From: Dehalococcoidia bacterium UBA2160
Lineage (GTDB): Bacteria; Chloroflexota; Dehalococcoidia; Lucifugimonadales; UBA1123
DNA: 32,527 nucleotides
Assembly (NCBI GenBank): GCA_002328865.1
Contig: DCWO01000176.1
Coordinates: forward strand, 844-33,370
Direction of reading: 5' to 3'
Both the position numbers and the translations under genes were made by a program. Positions 15,378-23,727 of the stretch are shown one piece after another (positions within the stretch are counted from its first letter, which is position 1; each line of letters starts with the position of its first letter). The notes beneath the pieces were generated by a model. The model made no database searches, had not been told where the DNA came from, and saw only the letters and a program-made list of their open reading frames with translations.

Positions 15378-15778
15378 TCGCGGGGCTGGCCAGCGGCGCG
15401 CTGATGGCGTCGATCTTCGTGACGGCCGGAAGTTTCATGGCGTTCGCGATAACCAAAGACCCGCCGCCGACCGTGGCCGTGCTCCTGGCGAGGTTTCCGC
15501 CGGGCGGCGCCGTCCTGGCGGTCGTGGCGATCTCGTATCCTGTCTGGGGGAGCGTCGGGTTGATTCTGGCGGTCCTGTTCTCGGCGCTCGAAAACGGCGC
15601 GCCCGCGGGAGGACTAGGCAGTCCGAATATCGCTTACACCAGTGTCGTCACAGCGTCAGCGCTGATGCTGTCCGCGCCGGTGTTCCTGTTGCTGAGACGT
15701 GTGTGGCCCGGGGTTTTGAGCATCACCGCCTCGGCCATCGGTATATTCGGCTGGCTCTTGCCGACCCTGTCGAGTTGA
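15365..15778 (+). CDS. small hypothetical membrane protein
   Basis: 137 aa from the TTG at 15365, which follows GGGGAG (15355-15360) and overlaps the ispE end by 13 nt. An in-frame ATG at 15341 lies deeper inside ispE, and another at 15404 is possible. Four hydrophobic stretches are visible: near the N terminus (A-L-M-A-S-I-F-V-T-A-G), one with A-V-L-A-V-V-A-I-S-Y, one with S-A-L-M-L-S-A-P-V-F-L-L-L, and one at the C terminus ending W-L-L-P-T-L-S-S. It is probably the third gene of the rsmA-ispE transcript. I do not recognise the family. Confidence 0.65.
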   Translation: MDALIAGLASGALMASIFVTAGSFMAFAITKDPPPTVAVLLARFPPGGAVLAVVAISYPVWGSVGLILAVLFSALENGAPAGGLGSPNIAYTSVVTASALMLSAPVFLLLRRVWPGVLSITASAIGIFGWLLPTLSS

Positions 15779-16356
15779 GGGTTCATCAGGTGGTTGTCGG
15801 ATTTTGGTGAGCGGCCAACGGGTCGTCTGGTCCCGCCCACCCGCCCGAAAGTTGTTTTGGGGGACACCCCCAAGCCCCCGGGCAAGGTGGCTCCGCCCCC
15901 TTGCCGATCCCCCGTTTCGAACGAATCAAAGCGAGTTGGTTTCGCCAGCGTGGCGACTGAGGGATTGGACGCCGCCTTGAGTCGAGGGCTGTCGCCGATT
16001 GTGAAACCGAAGATTCATCTTGAGATGACCTCCAGGTCGGGCAATGGTCATTCGTGCTCGGCGGCCGTCTCGACGTGGTCGGCGCGGAAGGTGGGTCAAC
16101 CACGGGGCCGTTACACGGCTTCGATACATTGGCGCCGAGGTCCGAGTATCATCGCGATGGCCTGCGCAATCATGGTGATTGATGCATCTCAATCTGGTTT
16201 GCGCGGTCTCCGTGCCGGCCACCGTCGCTCGTATGCGAACCGTCTGCAGCGATTTACCGTCGTGAAACGTGGGTCCGGGGCTATGCCCTGGTGGTTGACC
16301 GACAAGGTGGGCACGATTAGAATCAGGCAGATTTCGATCTTTGGGTATAGGGCACA
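15779..16356. other. 578-nt gap, non-coding as far as seen, with REP-like hairpins
   Basis: Open frames in this gap have no recognisable composition and are rejected. The left part holds two adjacent hairpins (15857-15905, listed separately). The remainder up to 16356 shows no RNA gene I can name. The last bases before the PHP gene contain TATAGGG close to the TTG start. Confidence 0.5.
15857..15905. repeat. REP-like pair of hairpins
   Basis: TTGGGGG (15857-15863) pairs with CCCCCAA (15867-15873) around ACA. GGCAAGG (15881-15887) pairs with CCTTGCC (15899-15905) around a GC-rich loop. This G-run/C-run double hairpin resembles dispersed REP-type elements of bacterial intergenic regions. It sits 79 nt behind the membrane-protein gene and could also stop transcription or protect the 3' end. 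Confidence 0.6.
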
Positions 16357-17040
16357 TTGGCGGTTTTCGATCTTCACGTTCACACGGTCAAAGGCAGCAG
16401 CGACAGCAGCCTGACGCCTGTGCAGCTTATCGCGGAAGCCTCACGCATCGGTCTGGACGGCGTTTGCCTGACCGAGCACGGGGGCGGATGGGAGAACCCG
16501 GAGCTCGCAGCGGCTTTCGGCGAATCTGGCATCACCGTCATCCCCGCCCTGGAAGTGGACACCGAAATGGGGCATGTGCTGGTTTTCGGAATGCGGCGGT
16601 ACGTGCCGGGGATGCACAAGATCGGGGAGTTGCGGCGCGTGGTGAACCGGGCGGGCGGAGTCATGATTTCGGCCCATCCCTTCCGGAACCTGTTCAACAA
16701 AGAGCCATACAACACCAATCTGCTGTACCGGAACGGCGCCAACCGTCCGAAGACGGCCATTGAGGCGTCGAGGCACCCTCTGTTCGAAGTCGTGGACGAA
16801 ATCGAGGTTGTCAACGGCTCCAACACCCCTGAAGAGAACGCGTTCGCGTTAGAGGTGGCCCGCAATCTGGGTTTGCCCGGCGCCGGCGGCAGCGACGTTC
16901 ACTCGACTCATGGTTTGGGCCGATGCGTCACGGTGTTCGACTCGGATGTAAGATCGGAGTCGGATCTGGTGGAGGCCATCAAAGCTAGGGCTTACCGGCC
17001 AGGTGAAGAGTACAATACCGGCAATCTCCGAACTATCTGA
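16357..17040 (+). CDS. PHP-domain metal-dependent phosphoesterase
   Basis: 227 aa. The start is most likely the TTG at 16357, because D5-L-H7-V-H9-T, the first metal motif, follows almost at once; upstream residues in the same frame are not family-like. The second motif is C-L-T-E-H-G-G, the third I-S-A-H-P-F-R-N, and the last G-G-S-D-V-H. Together these form the usual PHP metal cluster. The protein is a small stand-alone PHP phosphoesterase, not a DNA polymerase subunit. Substrate is unknown. AGGG lies only 4 nt before the TTG. It precedes dinG by 59 nt. Confidence 0.85.
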   Translation: MAVFDLHVHTVKGSSDSSLTPVQLIAEASRIGLDGVCLTEHGGGWENPELAAAFGESGITVIPALEVDTEMGHVLVFGMRRYVPGMHKIGELRRVVNRAGGVMISAHPFRNLFNKEPYNTNLLYRNGANRPKTAIEASRHPLFEVVDEIEVVNGSNTPEENAFALEVARNLGLPGAGGSDVHSTHGLGRCVTVFDSDVRSESDLVEAIKARAYRPGEEYNTGNLRTI

Positions 17041-17099
17041 TTCCCGGCAAATATCCGGTCTCGCGCCCGCTGACTCGACCTGAAGACAGGACTTGGTGC

Positions 17100-19988
17100 A
17101 TGGACACAGTTAGCCAACCCAGGATGGACCTCACGATCCGAACCGACCCGTTCGACGAAACCTGGGTGGCCTTGGACCTGGAGACAACCGGACTCGCTCC
17201 CGAGAAAGACAAGATAATCGAGATCGGCGCGGTCAAATTCCGCACAGACGAAGTGCTGGACACCTTTCAGACATTCGTCAATCCGGAACGAAGGCTGTCG
17301 GAGTTCATCACCGATTACACCGGCATACGCCAATCCGACGTTGACGCCGCTCCACCGTTCAATCAAGTCAGCGGCGAGTTGCTTGCGTTCATCGGCGCTT
17401 CGTCGCTGGTAGGGCACAACCTCGAATTCGACCTCGGATTCCTCAGGGCCAACGGCGTCAGCCCTCCGAACGCGACGTGCGATACTTGGGATCTGGCGTA
17501 CGTGTTGCGCCCGAAACTCGGCGCGTACACGCTGGGGAGCCTCGCCAACCGATTCGGAGCGCGACACGACAGGCCGCATCGCGCGGTTGACGACGCCGAC
17601 GCCACGCGCGAGGTGTTCGTGGCGCTGCTCAAGGAATTGGCGTCGCTGGACGGGGATACGTTGGCGGAGATGGCTCGACTGGCGGAGCGGTCCGGATGGA
17701 GGCTCCGTCCCGTGCTCCAAAGCATCAAGCCCGCAGCGGCGAGCCGGCCAGCCCGCCCGAAAATCACTGACTTCGACAAAGATGGCCGCAAAATCGCCGG
17801 CGAGCCAGGCGTATCCGGGATCGACGTCAAAGCCATGGCCAGCCGGTTGGCCCGCGGTCGACCGATACGGCCCAATGCCGTTGTGGAGCCTGTCGGCGTG
17901 GATCTCGTCGAATCCGTGCTGAAAGCGGGGAGCGGCTTCTCCGAGGCGATTGCCAGGTTCGAAGAGCGGGACGAGCAGGTCGAGATGGCCCGTGCGGTCG
18001 CCGAGACGTTGAACGAGGGCGGTCGCCTGGTCGTCGAGGCGGGGACAGGCGTCGGCAAGTCCATGGCGTATCTGCTGCCGGCTGCGATCTACGCGGCGCA
18101 GAACAACCGGCGGGTAGTTGTCTCGACGAACACGATCAACCTGCAGGAGCAGCTCGTCGGCAAGGACCTGCCGATGCTGGTCGAGGGGTTGGCCAAAGTC
18201 CCGGAGGCCGCGGGCATCGACTTGAAGTACACGCAACTCAAGGGCAGAGCCAACTACATGTGCCTCCGCAAGTGGCAGCATCTGAGAAACGCCGACGGCA
18301 TCGCCGAACCCGAGGCGCGGATGGTCGCCAAGACGCTGATGTGGTTGCGCGAAACCGAGACCGGAGACAGGACCGAGCTGAACCTGGGCCATCGCGCCGC
18401 AGCCGCCCCGTGGGACCGTCTCTCCGCCCAGGGCGCCCAGGAGTGCATGCACACCGGCGGCCCGTGCTTTTTGAGAGCCGCGCGCGAGAAGGCCGCAGCG
18501 TCGCATGTCGTCGTCGTGAACCACGCGCTGCTGCTCTCCGATCTGGCGATGGGCGGAACGGTCATCCCCGAGTACGACGTCTTGATCGTTGACGAAGCCC
18601 ATCACCTCGAAGACGAGGCGACTCGACAGCTTGGCTTCGCCCTGCCACAGTCGGCGTTCGACGAGCACTTGACGAGGTTGGGCGGCGATCGCGGCGTGTT
18701 CAACGAGGCGGTGTCGATCGTCAGGAAATCGAGCGCCGACGAGCTCCAGCGGAAGGCGGTCGAGGAGGGGACAACCAAGGCGAACAAGCAGATTGCGCCC
18801 CTCAGAGAGGCGCTGGCTCGTCTGTTCAGCGGAGTGGACGCCACTCTGTTCGCCGACGGCCAGAGCAGACGCGACCGCAACTCGGATGTCAGGGTGTCGA
18901 AGGCCACACGCGCCCAGCCCGGATGGTCCGACCTGGAGATTCTCTGGCACAACGCCGACCTGCTGTTGGCCGATCTCGGCTCGTCGCTGGAGGCGCTGCA
19001 TCGTGCCGTGTCCGGACTGGACGGCGCGGACCTTCCAGGGTACGAAGGCATCATGACCGAACTGACCGAGACGTCGCAGTCCAACGGGATGCTGCGACAT
19101 CGGCTCGCCGAGTTCGTGGCCAACCCCGAGGAGGACGGCATCTACTGGGCGACGAGGGCGCTCCAGTCGCGAGACATCGAGCTGCACGCGGCCCCGCTCC
19201 ACGTCGGCGAGACGCTCGACAAGACGCTTTACTCGACGAAGGAGTCGGTCGTCCTGACCAGCGCGACGCTCAGCGCCAACGGGACCTTCGATCACCTGAC
19301 CGAAAGGGTCGGCTTCCAGGAGTCGCGGGAGCTGCTGCTGGGCTCGCCGTTCGACTACGAGCACGCGGCACTGCTCTGCACGCCCAGGGACATGCACCAG
19401 CCGTCCTCGCCCGACTACCAAGAGGCCGTGAACGACGCGGTGGCCCAGGCCGCCATCGCCGCGGGCGGAAGGACCATGGCGTTGTTCACGTCGCACGCCG
19501 CACTGCGCGCCTGCGCGTCGTCGCTTCGGAGCTACCTGCGGACCAGGGGCCTGAGCGTGCTGGCGCAGGGCGTCGACGGGACGCCGCAGCAGCTTGTAGG
19601 CAGGTTCGTGCGACAGCCGGAGTCAGTGCTGCTGGGCACGTCCAGCTTCTGGGAGGGCGTCGATCTTGCCGGCAACGTCCTTCGCGTGCTGCTCGTGGCG
19701 CGGCTTCCGTTCAACGTGCCGACCGAGCCCGTGTTCGCGGCCCGCTCCGAGCTGTACGAGAACCCGTTCACACAGTACTCGGTGCCCCAGGCCATCCTCC
19801 GGCTTCGACAGGGATTCGGTCGACTCATCAGGACGCGCTCCGATCGGGGTGTCGCGATCATCCTCGACCAGCGGATCGTATCCAAGCGATACGGCAGAGA
19901 GTTCATATCGTCGCTCCCACCGGTCACGTCGAACGCCTGCCTGCTCGAGGACATACCGTCCGAAATCGAACGCTGGCTGGACCGGTAG
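17100..19988 (+). CDS. dinG: DinG-type DNA helicase with N-terminal DEDDh exonuclease domain
   Basis: 962 aa, a fusion as in Bacillus-type DinG. The exonuclease domain (about 20-180) has D26-L-E28-T-T-G, H-N-L-E-F-D111 and H160-R-A-V-D-D165, a complete DEDDh set. The superfamily 2 helicase part has Walker A E-A-G-T-G-V-G-K-S near 312-320, D-E-A-H-H near 497-501, T-S-A-T-L-S, S-F-W-E-G-V-D and Q-G-F-G-R-L-I-R. Between them lie only three cysteines (in N-Y-M-C, Q-E-C and G-P-C) where Fe-S DinG/XPD proteins carry four. Role: unwinding and degrading damaged or structured DNA. The stop directly abuts the glycosylase start, suggesting a DNA-repair operon. A long open frame on the opposite strand is a shadow. 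Confidence 0.93.
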   Translation: MDTVSQPRMDLTIRTDPFDETWVALDLETTGLAPEKDKIIEIGAVKFRTDEVLDTFQTFVNPERRLSEFITDYTGIRQSDVDAAPPFNQVSGELLAFIGASSLVGHNLEFDLGFLRANGVSPPNATCDTWDLAYVLRPKLGAYTLGSLANRFGARHDRPHRAVDDADATREVFVALLKELASLDGDTLAEMARLAERSGWRLRPVLQSIKPAAASRPARPKITDFDKDGRKIAGEPGVSGIDVKAMASRLARGRPIRPNAVVEPVGVDLVESVLKAGSGFSEAIARFEERDEQVEMARAVAETLNEGGRLVVEAGTGVGKSMAYLLPAAIYAAQNNRRVVVSTNTINLQEQLVGKDLPMLVEGLAKVPEAAGIDLKYTQLKGRANYMCLRKWQHLRNADGIAEPEARMVAKTLMWLRETETGDRTELNLGHRAAAAPWDRLSAQGAQECMHTGGPCFLRAAREKAAASHVVVVNHALLLSDLAMGGTVIPEYDVLIVDEAHHLEDEATRQLGFALPQSAFDEHLTRLGGDRGVFNEAVSIVRKSSADELQRKAVEEGTTKANKQIAPLREALARLFSGVDATLFADGQSRRDRNSDVRVSKATRAQPGWSDLEILWHNADLLLADLGSSLEALHRAVSGLDGADLPGYEGIMTELTETSQSNGMLRHRLAEFVANPEEDGIYWATRALQSRDIELHAAPLHVGETLDKTLYSTKESVVLTSATLSANGTFDHLTERVGFQESRELLLGSPFDYEHAALLCTPRDMHQPSSPDYQEAVNDAVAQAAIAAGGRTMALFTSHAALRACASSLRSYLRTRGLSVLAQGVDGTPQQLVGRFVRQPESVLLGTSSFWEGVDLAGNVLRVLLVARLPFNVPTEPVFAARSELYENPFTQYSVPQAILRLRQGFGRLIRTRSDRGVAIILDQRIVSKRYGREFISSLPPVTSNACLLEDIPSEIERWLDR

Positions 19989-20858
19989 GTGGCGCTCCTC
20001 ACGGTCGACGGGCCGCTGGACCTCGCGGCCACCCTCGAGAGCGGCCAAGCATTCCGCTGGCGCAGGGTGGAGCCATCGCCAGACGGATCCCCATGGTTCG
20101 AGGGCGTCGCGTTCGGCAACCTGATCCACGCACGGCAGACTCGCGACGGCGTCGAATTCACGACCAGCCCCGATCCCGAATCCGACGTAGCGCCGCTGCT
20201 GAGGGACTACCTCCGTCTCGATGAAGACCTCACGGCGATCTACCAGGCGCTGGAGTTCGACGAGCATGTGCGGCAGGGCATCGCGCTGTACCCTGGACTC
20301 CGAATCCTGCGGCAGGACCCTTGGGAGTGCCTGGCGTCGTTCATCTGCTCGGCCAACAACAATGTCCGTCGAATCGCGCGAAACGTCGACGACATGTCGG
20401 CGGCGTTCGGTTCGCCTGTCACCGGAGGCGCCGACGAACGCCGGAGCTTCCCGACGCCAACGCAGCTCGCAGACGCTGGCGAAGCGTCGCTCAGGGCGCT
20501 CGGACTCGGCTTCCGCGCGAAGTACATCGCCGCCACCGCGGAACGCATCGCAGGCGCGAATACCGACCTTTTCGCGTTGCGGTTAGCTCCCTATCAGGAA
20601 GCACTGGACGCTCTGACCGAGCTCCCCGGCGTCGGCGACAAGATCGCCAACTGCGCGATGCTGTTCTCGCTCGACAAACCCGAAGCATTCCCCGTCGATG
20701 TCTGGATCGACCGCGCACTCCGCGACTGGCACTTCACCGAGCAGCAGAAACCGATCCAGCGAAACCGCATGCGCCCCTGGGCCCAAGCCCGCTTCGGCCG
20801 ATACGCGGGGTACGCGAACCAGTACCTGTTCCACAGCCGCCGGCTGGGGCGGAGGTGA
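19989..20858 (+). CDS. ogg: OGG1-type 8-oxoguanine DNA glycosylase / AP lyase
   Basis: 289 aa from the GTG at 19989, immediately behind the dinG stop with no gap. The N-terminal OGG domain has L-E-S-G-Q-A-F-R-W and W-F-E-G. The HhH-GPD domain has D-P-W-E-C-L-A-S-F-I-C-S-A-N-N-N, G-L-G-F-R-A-K-Y-I, then P-G-V-G-D-K218-I-A-N-C and F-P-V-D237-V-W. K218 and D237 match the catalytic Lys and Asp of human OGG1. The enzyme removes oxidised guanine and can cut the strand by beta-elimination. Its direct linkage to dinG supports a joint repair role. The ribosome-binding site is weak, so translation may be coupled to dinG. Confidence 0.92.
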   Translation: MALLTVDGPLDLAATLESGQAFRWRRVEPSPDGSPWFEGVAFGNLIHARQTRDGVEFTTSPDPESDVAPLLRDYLRLDEDLTAIYQALEFDEHVRQGIALYPGLRILRQDPWECLASFICSANNNVRRIARNVDDMSAAFGSPVTGGADERRSFPTPTQLADAGEASLRALGLGFRAKYIAATAERIAGANTDLFALRLAPYQEALDALTELPGVGDKIANCAMLFSLDKPEAFPVDVWIDRALRDWHFTEQQKPIQRNRMRPWAQARFGRYAGYANQYLFHSRRLGRR

Positions 20859-20872
20859 CCCTGAGTTGGGAT

Positions 20873-20905
20873 GTAACCGAATCGGGGCCGGGACCGGTTC
20901 GTTAC
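20873..20905. terminator. imperfect hairpin between convergent genes
   Basis: GTAAC-CGAATCGG (20873-20885) can pair, with one bulge and one mismatch, with CCGGTTCGTTAC (20894-20905). It lies in the 43-nt gap between ogg and the convergent STAND gene and overlaps the latter's stop codon. No T-tract follows on either strand, so a bidirectional terminator role is inferred from position. Confidence 0.35.
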
Positions 20906-23232
20906 ACTTCGCCACGCCATCCGGCTAGCAAGTCTCGGGCGTCGTCGGCGCTCGGCACCCCAATCGCTTCGTAGATGGTTATCGCCTGCGCCATTCGTTC
21001 GATAGCAGCTTCGTGATCGCCGAGTGCATACAGCGATGTGCTCATATTGAAAAGACCGTGAGCCTCACCCAGGCGGTCACCTATCTCCCTCGCAATTTCC
21101 AACCGCTGGTCGTAGTACACGATGGCTTTGTCGTTCTCTCCCAAAGCATGGTACGCACTGCCCAGGTTGCCCAAGGATTGGCCTTCGCCCAGCCTGTCGC
21201 CGAGTTCTCTAGCTATGGCCAGATGCTGCTCGCCGAATTCGATGGCCCTGCGGTGCTCTCCGAGCCGATCGTGGGTAATTCCCAGGCCGCCCAAGCTTCG
21301 CCCTTCGTCGCGCCTGTTCCCCGATTCTCGCGAGATCACCAGCGAGCGTTGTAGGTGCTCAATGGCTTTGCGGTACTCGCCCAGGGAGTGGAACGAGAGA
21401 CCCAGGTTACCTAACGCGGTTGCCTCCCCACGTCGGTCGTCCTGCTCTTGGGCGATGTCCAGGCGCTGGTTGTAGTACTCGATTACTTTGCGGTACTGTC
21501 TTAGCTGGTCATTCGCGATTCCCAAGCCGCCCAGGTGTATTGCCTCAGCACTCCGATCATTCAGCTCGCGAGCGGCTTGAAGTCCGGCCTCCAACCACCG
21601 GATGCGCTCGGTCGGGTGCACGCGAATCATGAAGATTGACGACCCGACAGACCCGTACCTGTTGCAGAGTTCCCTGGCTGCCGAAGCTGAGCCATGGTTA
21701 TCCGCCGCCCACCTCTGCCCGGCACGGATGTTTTCTGACTCCGCATCGAAAATGGCCAAGCCCATCAACGTCGAGTCCCCACCCTCAACAAAAAGGTCAT
21801 CCGCCTGTTTCAGGACTTCCACGTAGTGAGCGCTGTGGCGCAAAGCACCTTCAGCGCGCTCGCTGTCATCCGACCGTGAGTCCGCGAAATCGCTGACCAA
21901 GTCGTGGAGATGGTAACGTCGGGTGGCCTCGCTCCACTCAAGCAGGTTGTACGTACGCAGGTCGCTCAGCGTGTCTTGCGCCTGGGCAATGTCCAACTCC
22001 CAGACCGCCGCAGCCCCGGCTACGTCGAAGGTCTCGGGAAAGACCGCCAGCAGTCGGAAGCGCGTCTGCGATTCTTCATTCATCAGATCGTAGCTGGTGG
22101 CGATGGAGGCGTAGGCTTCTTCGAGTTCTTGGGACCTGCTCGTCGAGCCCTGGAGTCGGCCGATGTAGGCCTCGGGAGTCAGGTCGTTTCGGACTGCCAA
22201 GGCACTACCGGCCAGGCGAAGGGCCTGTGGTAAACACCCGCATAGCTCAGCGATGACGTCGGCCTGGTCTCCAATGCGCGGGGCGATGGCCAGCAGCAAG
22301 TCGCGAGCCTCCTCCGGCGACATCGTGTCCACGTCCTCGGTATGCATCCCCGGCAACGTGAACCGCGCCCGCGAGGTCACCAACAACAGGCAGCCAGAAG
22401 GAGGTATCAACGGCTCGACCTGATCGGCGCCCGAGGCGTTGTCCAGCAGCAAAAGTGCCTTCTTACCCGAAAGCGTAGAGTGGTACAGGGCTGACAACGC
22501 GCCTTGATCTTGCGGAAGCTGGACCTGTGGATCGAAGGCACGGATTACGTGGGCCATCGCTTCAGATACAGTAGCGGGCTCCTCGCTTGCGCCCCTAAGG
22601 TCTCGAAATATCTGGGCGTCTGGATAGTGGAGCGCGCGCCGATGGGCCAGCACTAATGCCAACTCGGTTTTGCCTATGCCGCCCATGCCGCGAACGCCCG
22701 AGATGGCGACACCAGAGTCACCGACCGCCTGCAATAGCCTCGCCAGCACTTCTTGGCGGCCGGTGAAGTCCGCGACGGGTTGGCGTAGCTGGTGCAGTGC
22801 GCTCGTGTGGGGTGGCGCAGAGTCCGATTGCGACGGCCCGATATGGACCGTGGGATTGTCGCCGGTAAAGACAGCACTACCCCGCGCGGCCGTGGCCATT
22901 CCGATGGCTCCGGCACCCGACACATCTCTGCCGACGGTACCAACACTATTGTCGTGTAAATCCCCAGTCCGGGTTATCCCTGCGCGAATCGTACTCGCTG
23001 GCGGTTCACTTGCGCGCTGTCCAGAAGTCAAGAAGGAGTACAGGGCGAACGCTATCGCAATCAGCGCAATCACACCGCCGTATATGCTCGCGCGTTCCGC
23101 AAAACTGCATTCAACCGGGCCACAAAGAGTCTCCACGAACGGGAGGTGTGCATCAAGACTTGGTACCCACCACCAGATCGTGAAGGCGACCGTCAAAGCC
23201 GCTGCGATACCAAAGATGATCCACTTGCCCAT
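20902..23232 (-). CDS. membrane-anchored STAND (NB-ARC) NTPase with C-terminal TPR repeats
   Basis: 776 aa from the ATG at 23232; the frame is open to 23379, but the extra 49 residues are not protein-like. Two TM helices lie at about 4-22 and 46-70. A Gly/Ala/Thr-rich linker follows with V-G-R-D-V-S-G-A-G-A-I-G and F-T-G-D-N. The NB-ARC ATPase has P-loop G-M-G-G-I-G-K-T (ending near 189), Walker B A-L-L-L-L-D-N (about 258-264), sensor L-L-V-T-S-R-A-R, a GLPL-like C-L-P-Q-A-L-R-L and an MHD-like H-L-H-D. Five tandem 40-residue TPRs fill about 565-764. STAND proteins oligomerise on ligand binding to switch on an effector; here the only N-terminal candidate is the TM segment. Ligand and role are unknown. 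It lies next to tRNA-Pro and convergent to ogg. Confidence 0.85.
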   Translation of the reverse strand: MGKWIIFGIAAALTVAFTIWWWVPSLDAHLPFVETLCGPVECSFAERASIYGGVIALIAIAFALYSFLTSGQRASEPPASTIRAGITRTGDLHDNSVGTVGRDVSGAGAIGMATAARGSAVFTGDNPTVHIGPSQSDSAPPHTSALHQLRQPVADFTGRQEVLARLLQAVGDSGVAISGVRGMGGIGKTELALVLAHRRALHYPDAQIFRDLRGASEEPATVSEAMAHVIRAFDPQVQLPQDQGALSALYHSTLSGKKALLLLDNASGADQVEPLIPPSGCLLLVTSRARFTLPGMHTEDVDTMSPEEARDLLLAIAPRIGDQADVIAELCGCLPQALRLAGSALAVRNDLTPEAYIGRLQGSTSRSQELEEAYASIATSYDLMNEESQTRFRLLAVFPETFDVAGAAAVWELDIAQAQDTLSDLRTYNLLEWSEATRRYHLHDLVSDFADSRSDDSERAEGALRHSAHYVEVLKQADDLFVEGGDSTLMGLAIFDAESENIRAGQRWAADNHGSASAARELCNRYGSVGSSIFMIRVHPTERIRWLEAGLQAARELNDRSAEAIHLGGLGIANDQLRQYRKVIEYYNQRLDIAQEQDDRRGEATALGNLGLSFHSLGEYRKAIEHLQRSLVISRESGNRRDEGRSLGGLGITHDRLGEHRRAIEFGEQHLAIARELGDRLGEGQSLGNLGSAYHALGENDKAIVYYDQRLEIAREIGDRLGEAHGLFNMSTSLYALGDHEAAIERMAQAITIYEAIGVPSADDARDLLAGWRGEV
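20941..21540 (-). repeat. five tandem 120-bp TPR-coding repeats
   Basis: Five consecutive 120-bp units encode 40-residue TPRs with the recurring pattern L-G-x-L-G-x-x-x-x-x-L-G-E-x-x-K-A-I followed by R-L-x-I-A-R-E-x-G-D-R-x-G-E. The repetition is visible at the DNA level (recurring GATGGCTTTG-type and CCCAGG-type stretches). The number of units could vary between strains by recombination. Confidence 0.8.
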
Positions 23233-23416
23233 GGTGCGCCCCCGGAATCGGGTTTCGGCTACGTGTGTGACCACGTTGTGGCACTGATTATACTCGTTGC
23301 CGTGGGAACCGGACAAAACCTGTATGTAACGAGTGGGTTGAGACATGGGCGGAGGTTGAGCGTAGTGGGTCACTGCCATAATGGCACATCAAGCCTGTTT
23401 CGCTGACGACGAAGAA

Positions 23417-23445
23417 TTGAACGGCTGCTGACCGTGTGATATCCT
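23417..23445 (+). promoter_or_regulatory. promoter of tRNA-Pro
   Basis: TTGAAC (23417-23422) and TATCCT (23440-23445) are separated by exactly 17 nt. The predicted start is near 23452, a few bases before the mature tRNA 5' end at 23456. Confidence 0.6.
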
Positions 23446-23455
23446 GACGATGGAT

Positions 23456-23532
23456 CGGGGAGTGGCGCAGCTTGGTAGCGCACCTGCATGGGGTGCAGGG
23501 GGCCGCTGGTTCGAATCCAGTCTCCCCGACCA
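23456..23532 (+). tRNA. tRNA-Pro (anticodon GGG)
   Basis: The acceptor stem CGGGGAG (23456-23462) pairs with CTCCCCG (23522-23528). The discriminator A is followed by an encoded CCA. The D arm is GCGC-AGCTTGGTA-GCGC. The anticodon stem CCTGC/GCAGG encloses the loop ATGGGGT with anticodon GGG, which reads CCC and CCU proline codons. The T arm carries TTCGAAT. C1-G72 is normal for bacterial tRNA-Pro. No integrase or repeated 3' end of the tRNA is seen nearby. Confidence 0.96.
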
Positions 23533-23727
23533 TCCTCTTCGCCCATTTGGGATTCGGTGGGATTCGGCGCCGCCCGGCGCTTCCCGAATCCCCAGAATCT
23601 GACGCCCATTCCTTCACTTCATGCAGCTAGGCCGTTGATCGCCCGCGCAGCTCAAGCCCTTGAATGAACCTTGTCGGTAAACAACGAGTGAGTACCGTGC
23701 CTGGCGTCTCACTCGACCAGATCGGGT

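Noticed and set aside
15794..16414. 206-codon plus frame and a 143-codon minus frame in the gap before the PHP gene
   Set aside because: Cover REP-like hairpins, have no ribosome-binding site or recognisable motifs, and overlap the PHP start.
16992..19496. 834-codon open frame on the minus strand opposite dinG
   Set aside because: Arg/His/Gln-rich composition without motifs, antisense to a clear DinG; an artefact of high-GC codon use.
18923..20224. 433-codon plus-strand frame overlapping dinG and ogg
   Set aside because: Arg/Gly-rich shadow of two well-identified genes in another frame.
23456..23727. Integration site (att) at tRNA-Pro
   Set aside because: No integrase, no duplicated tRNA 3' end and no mobile-element gene found on either side.
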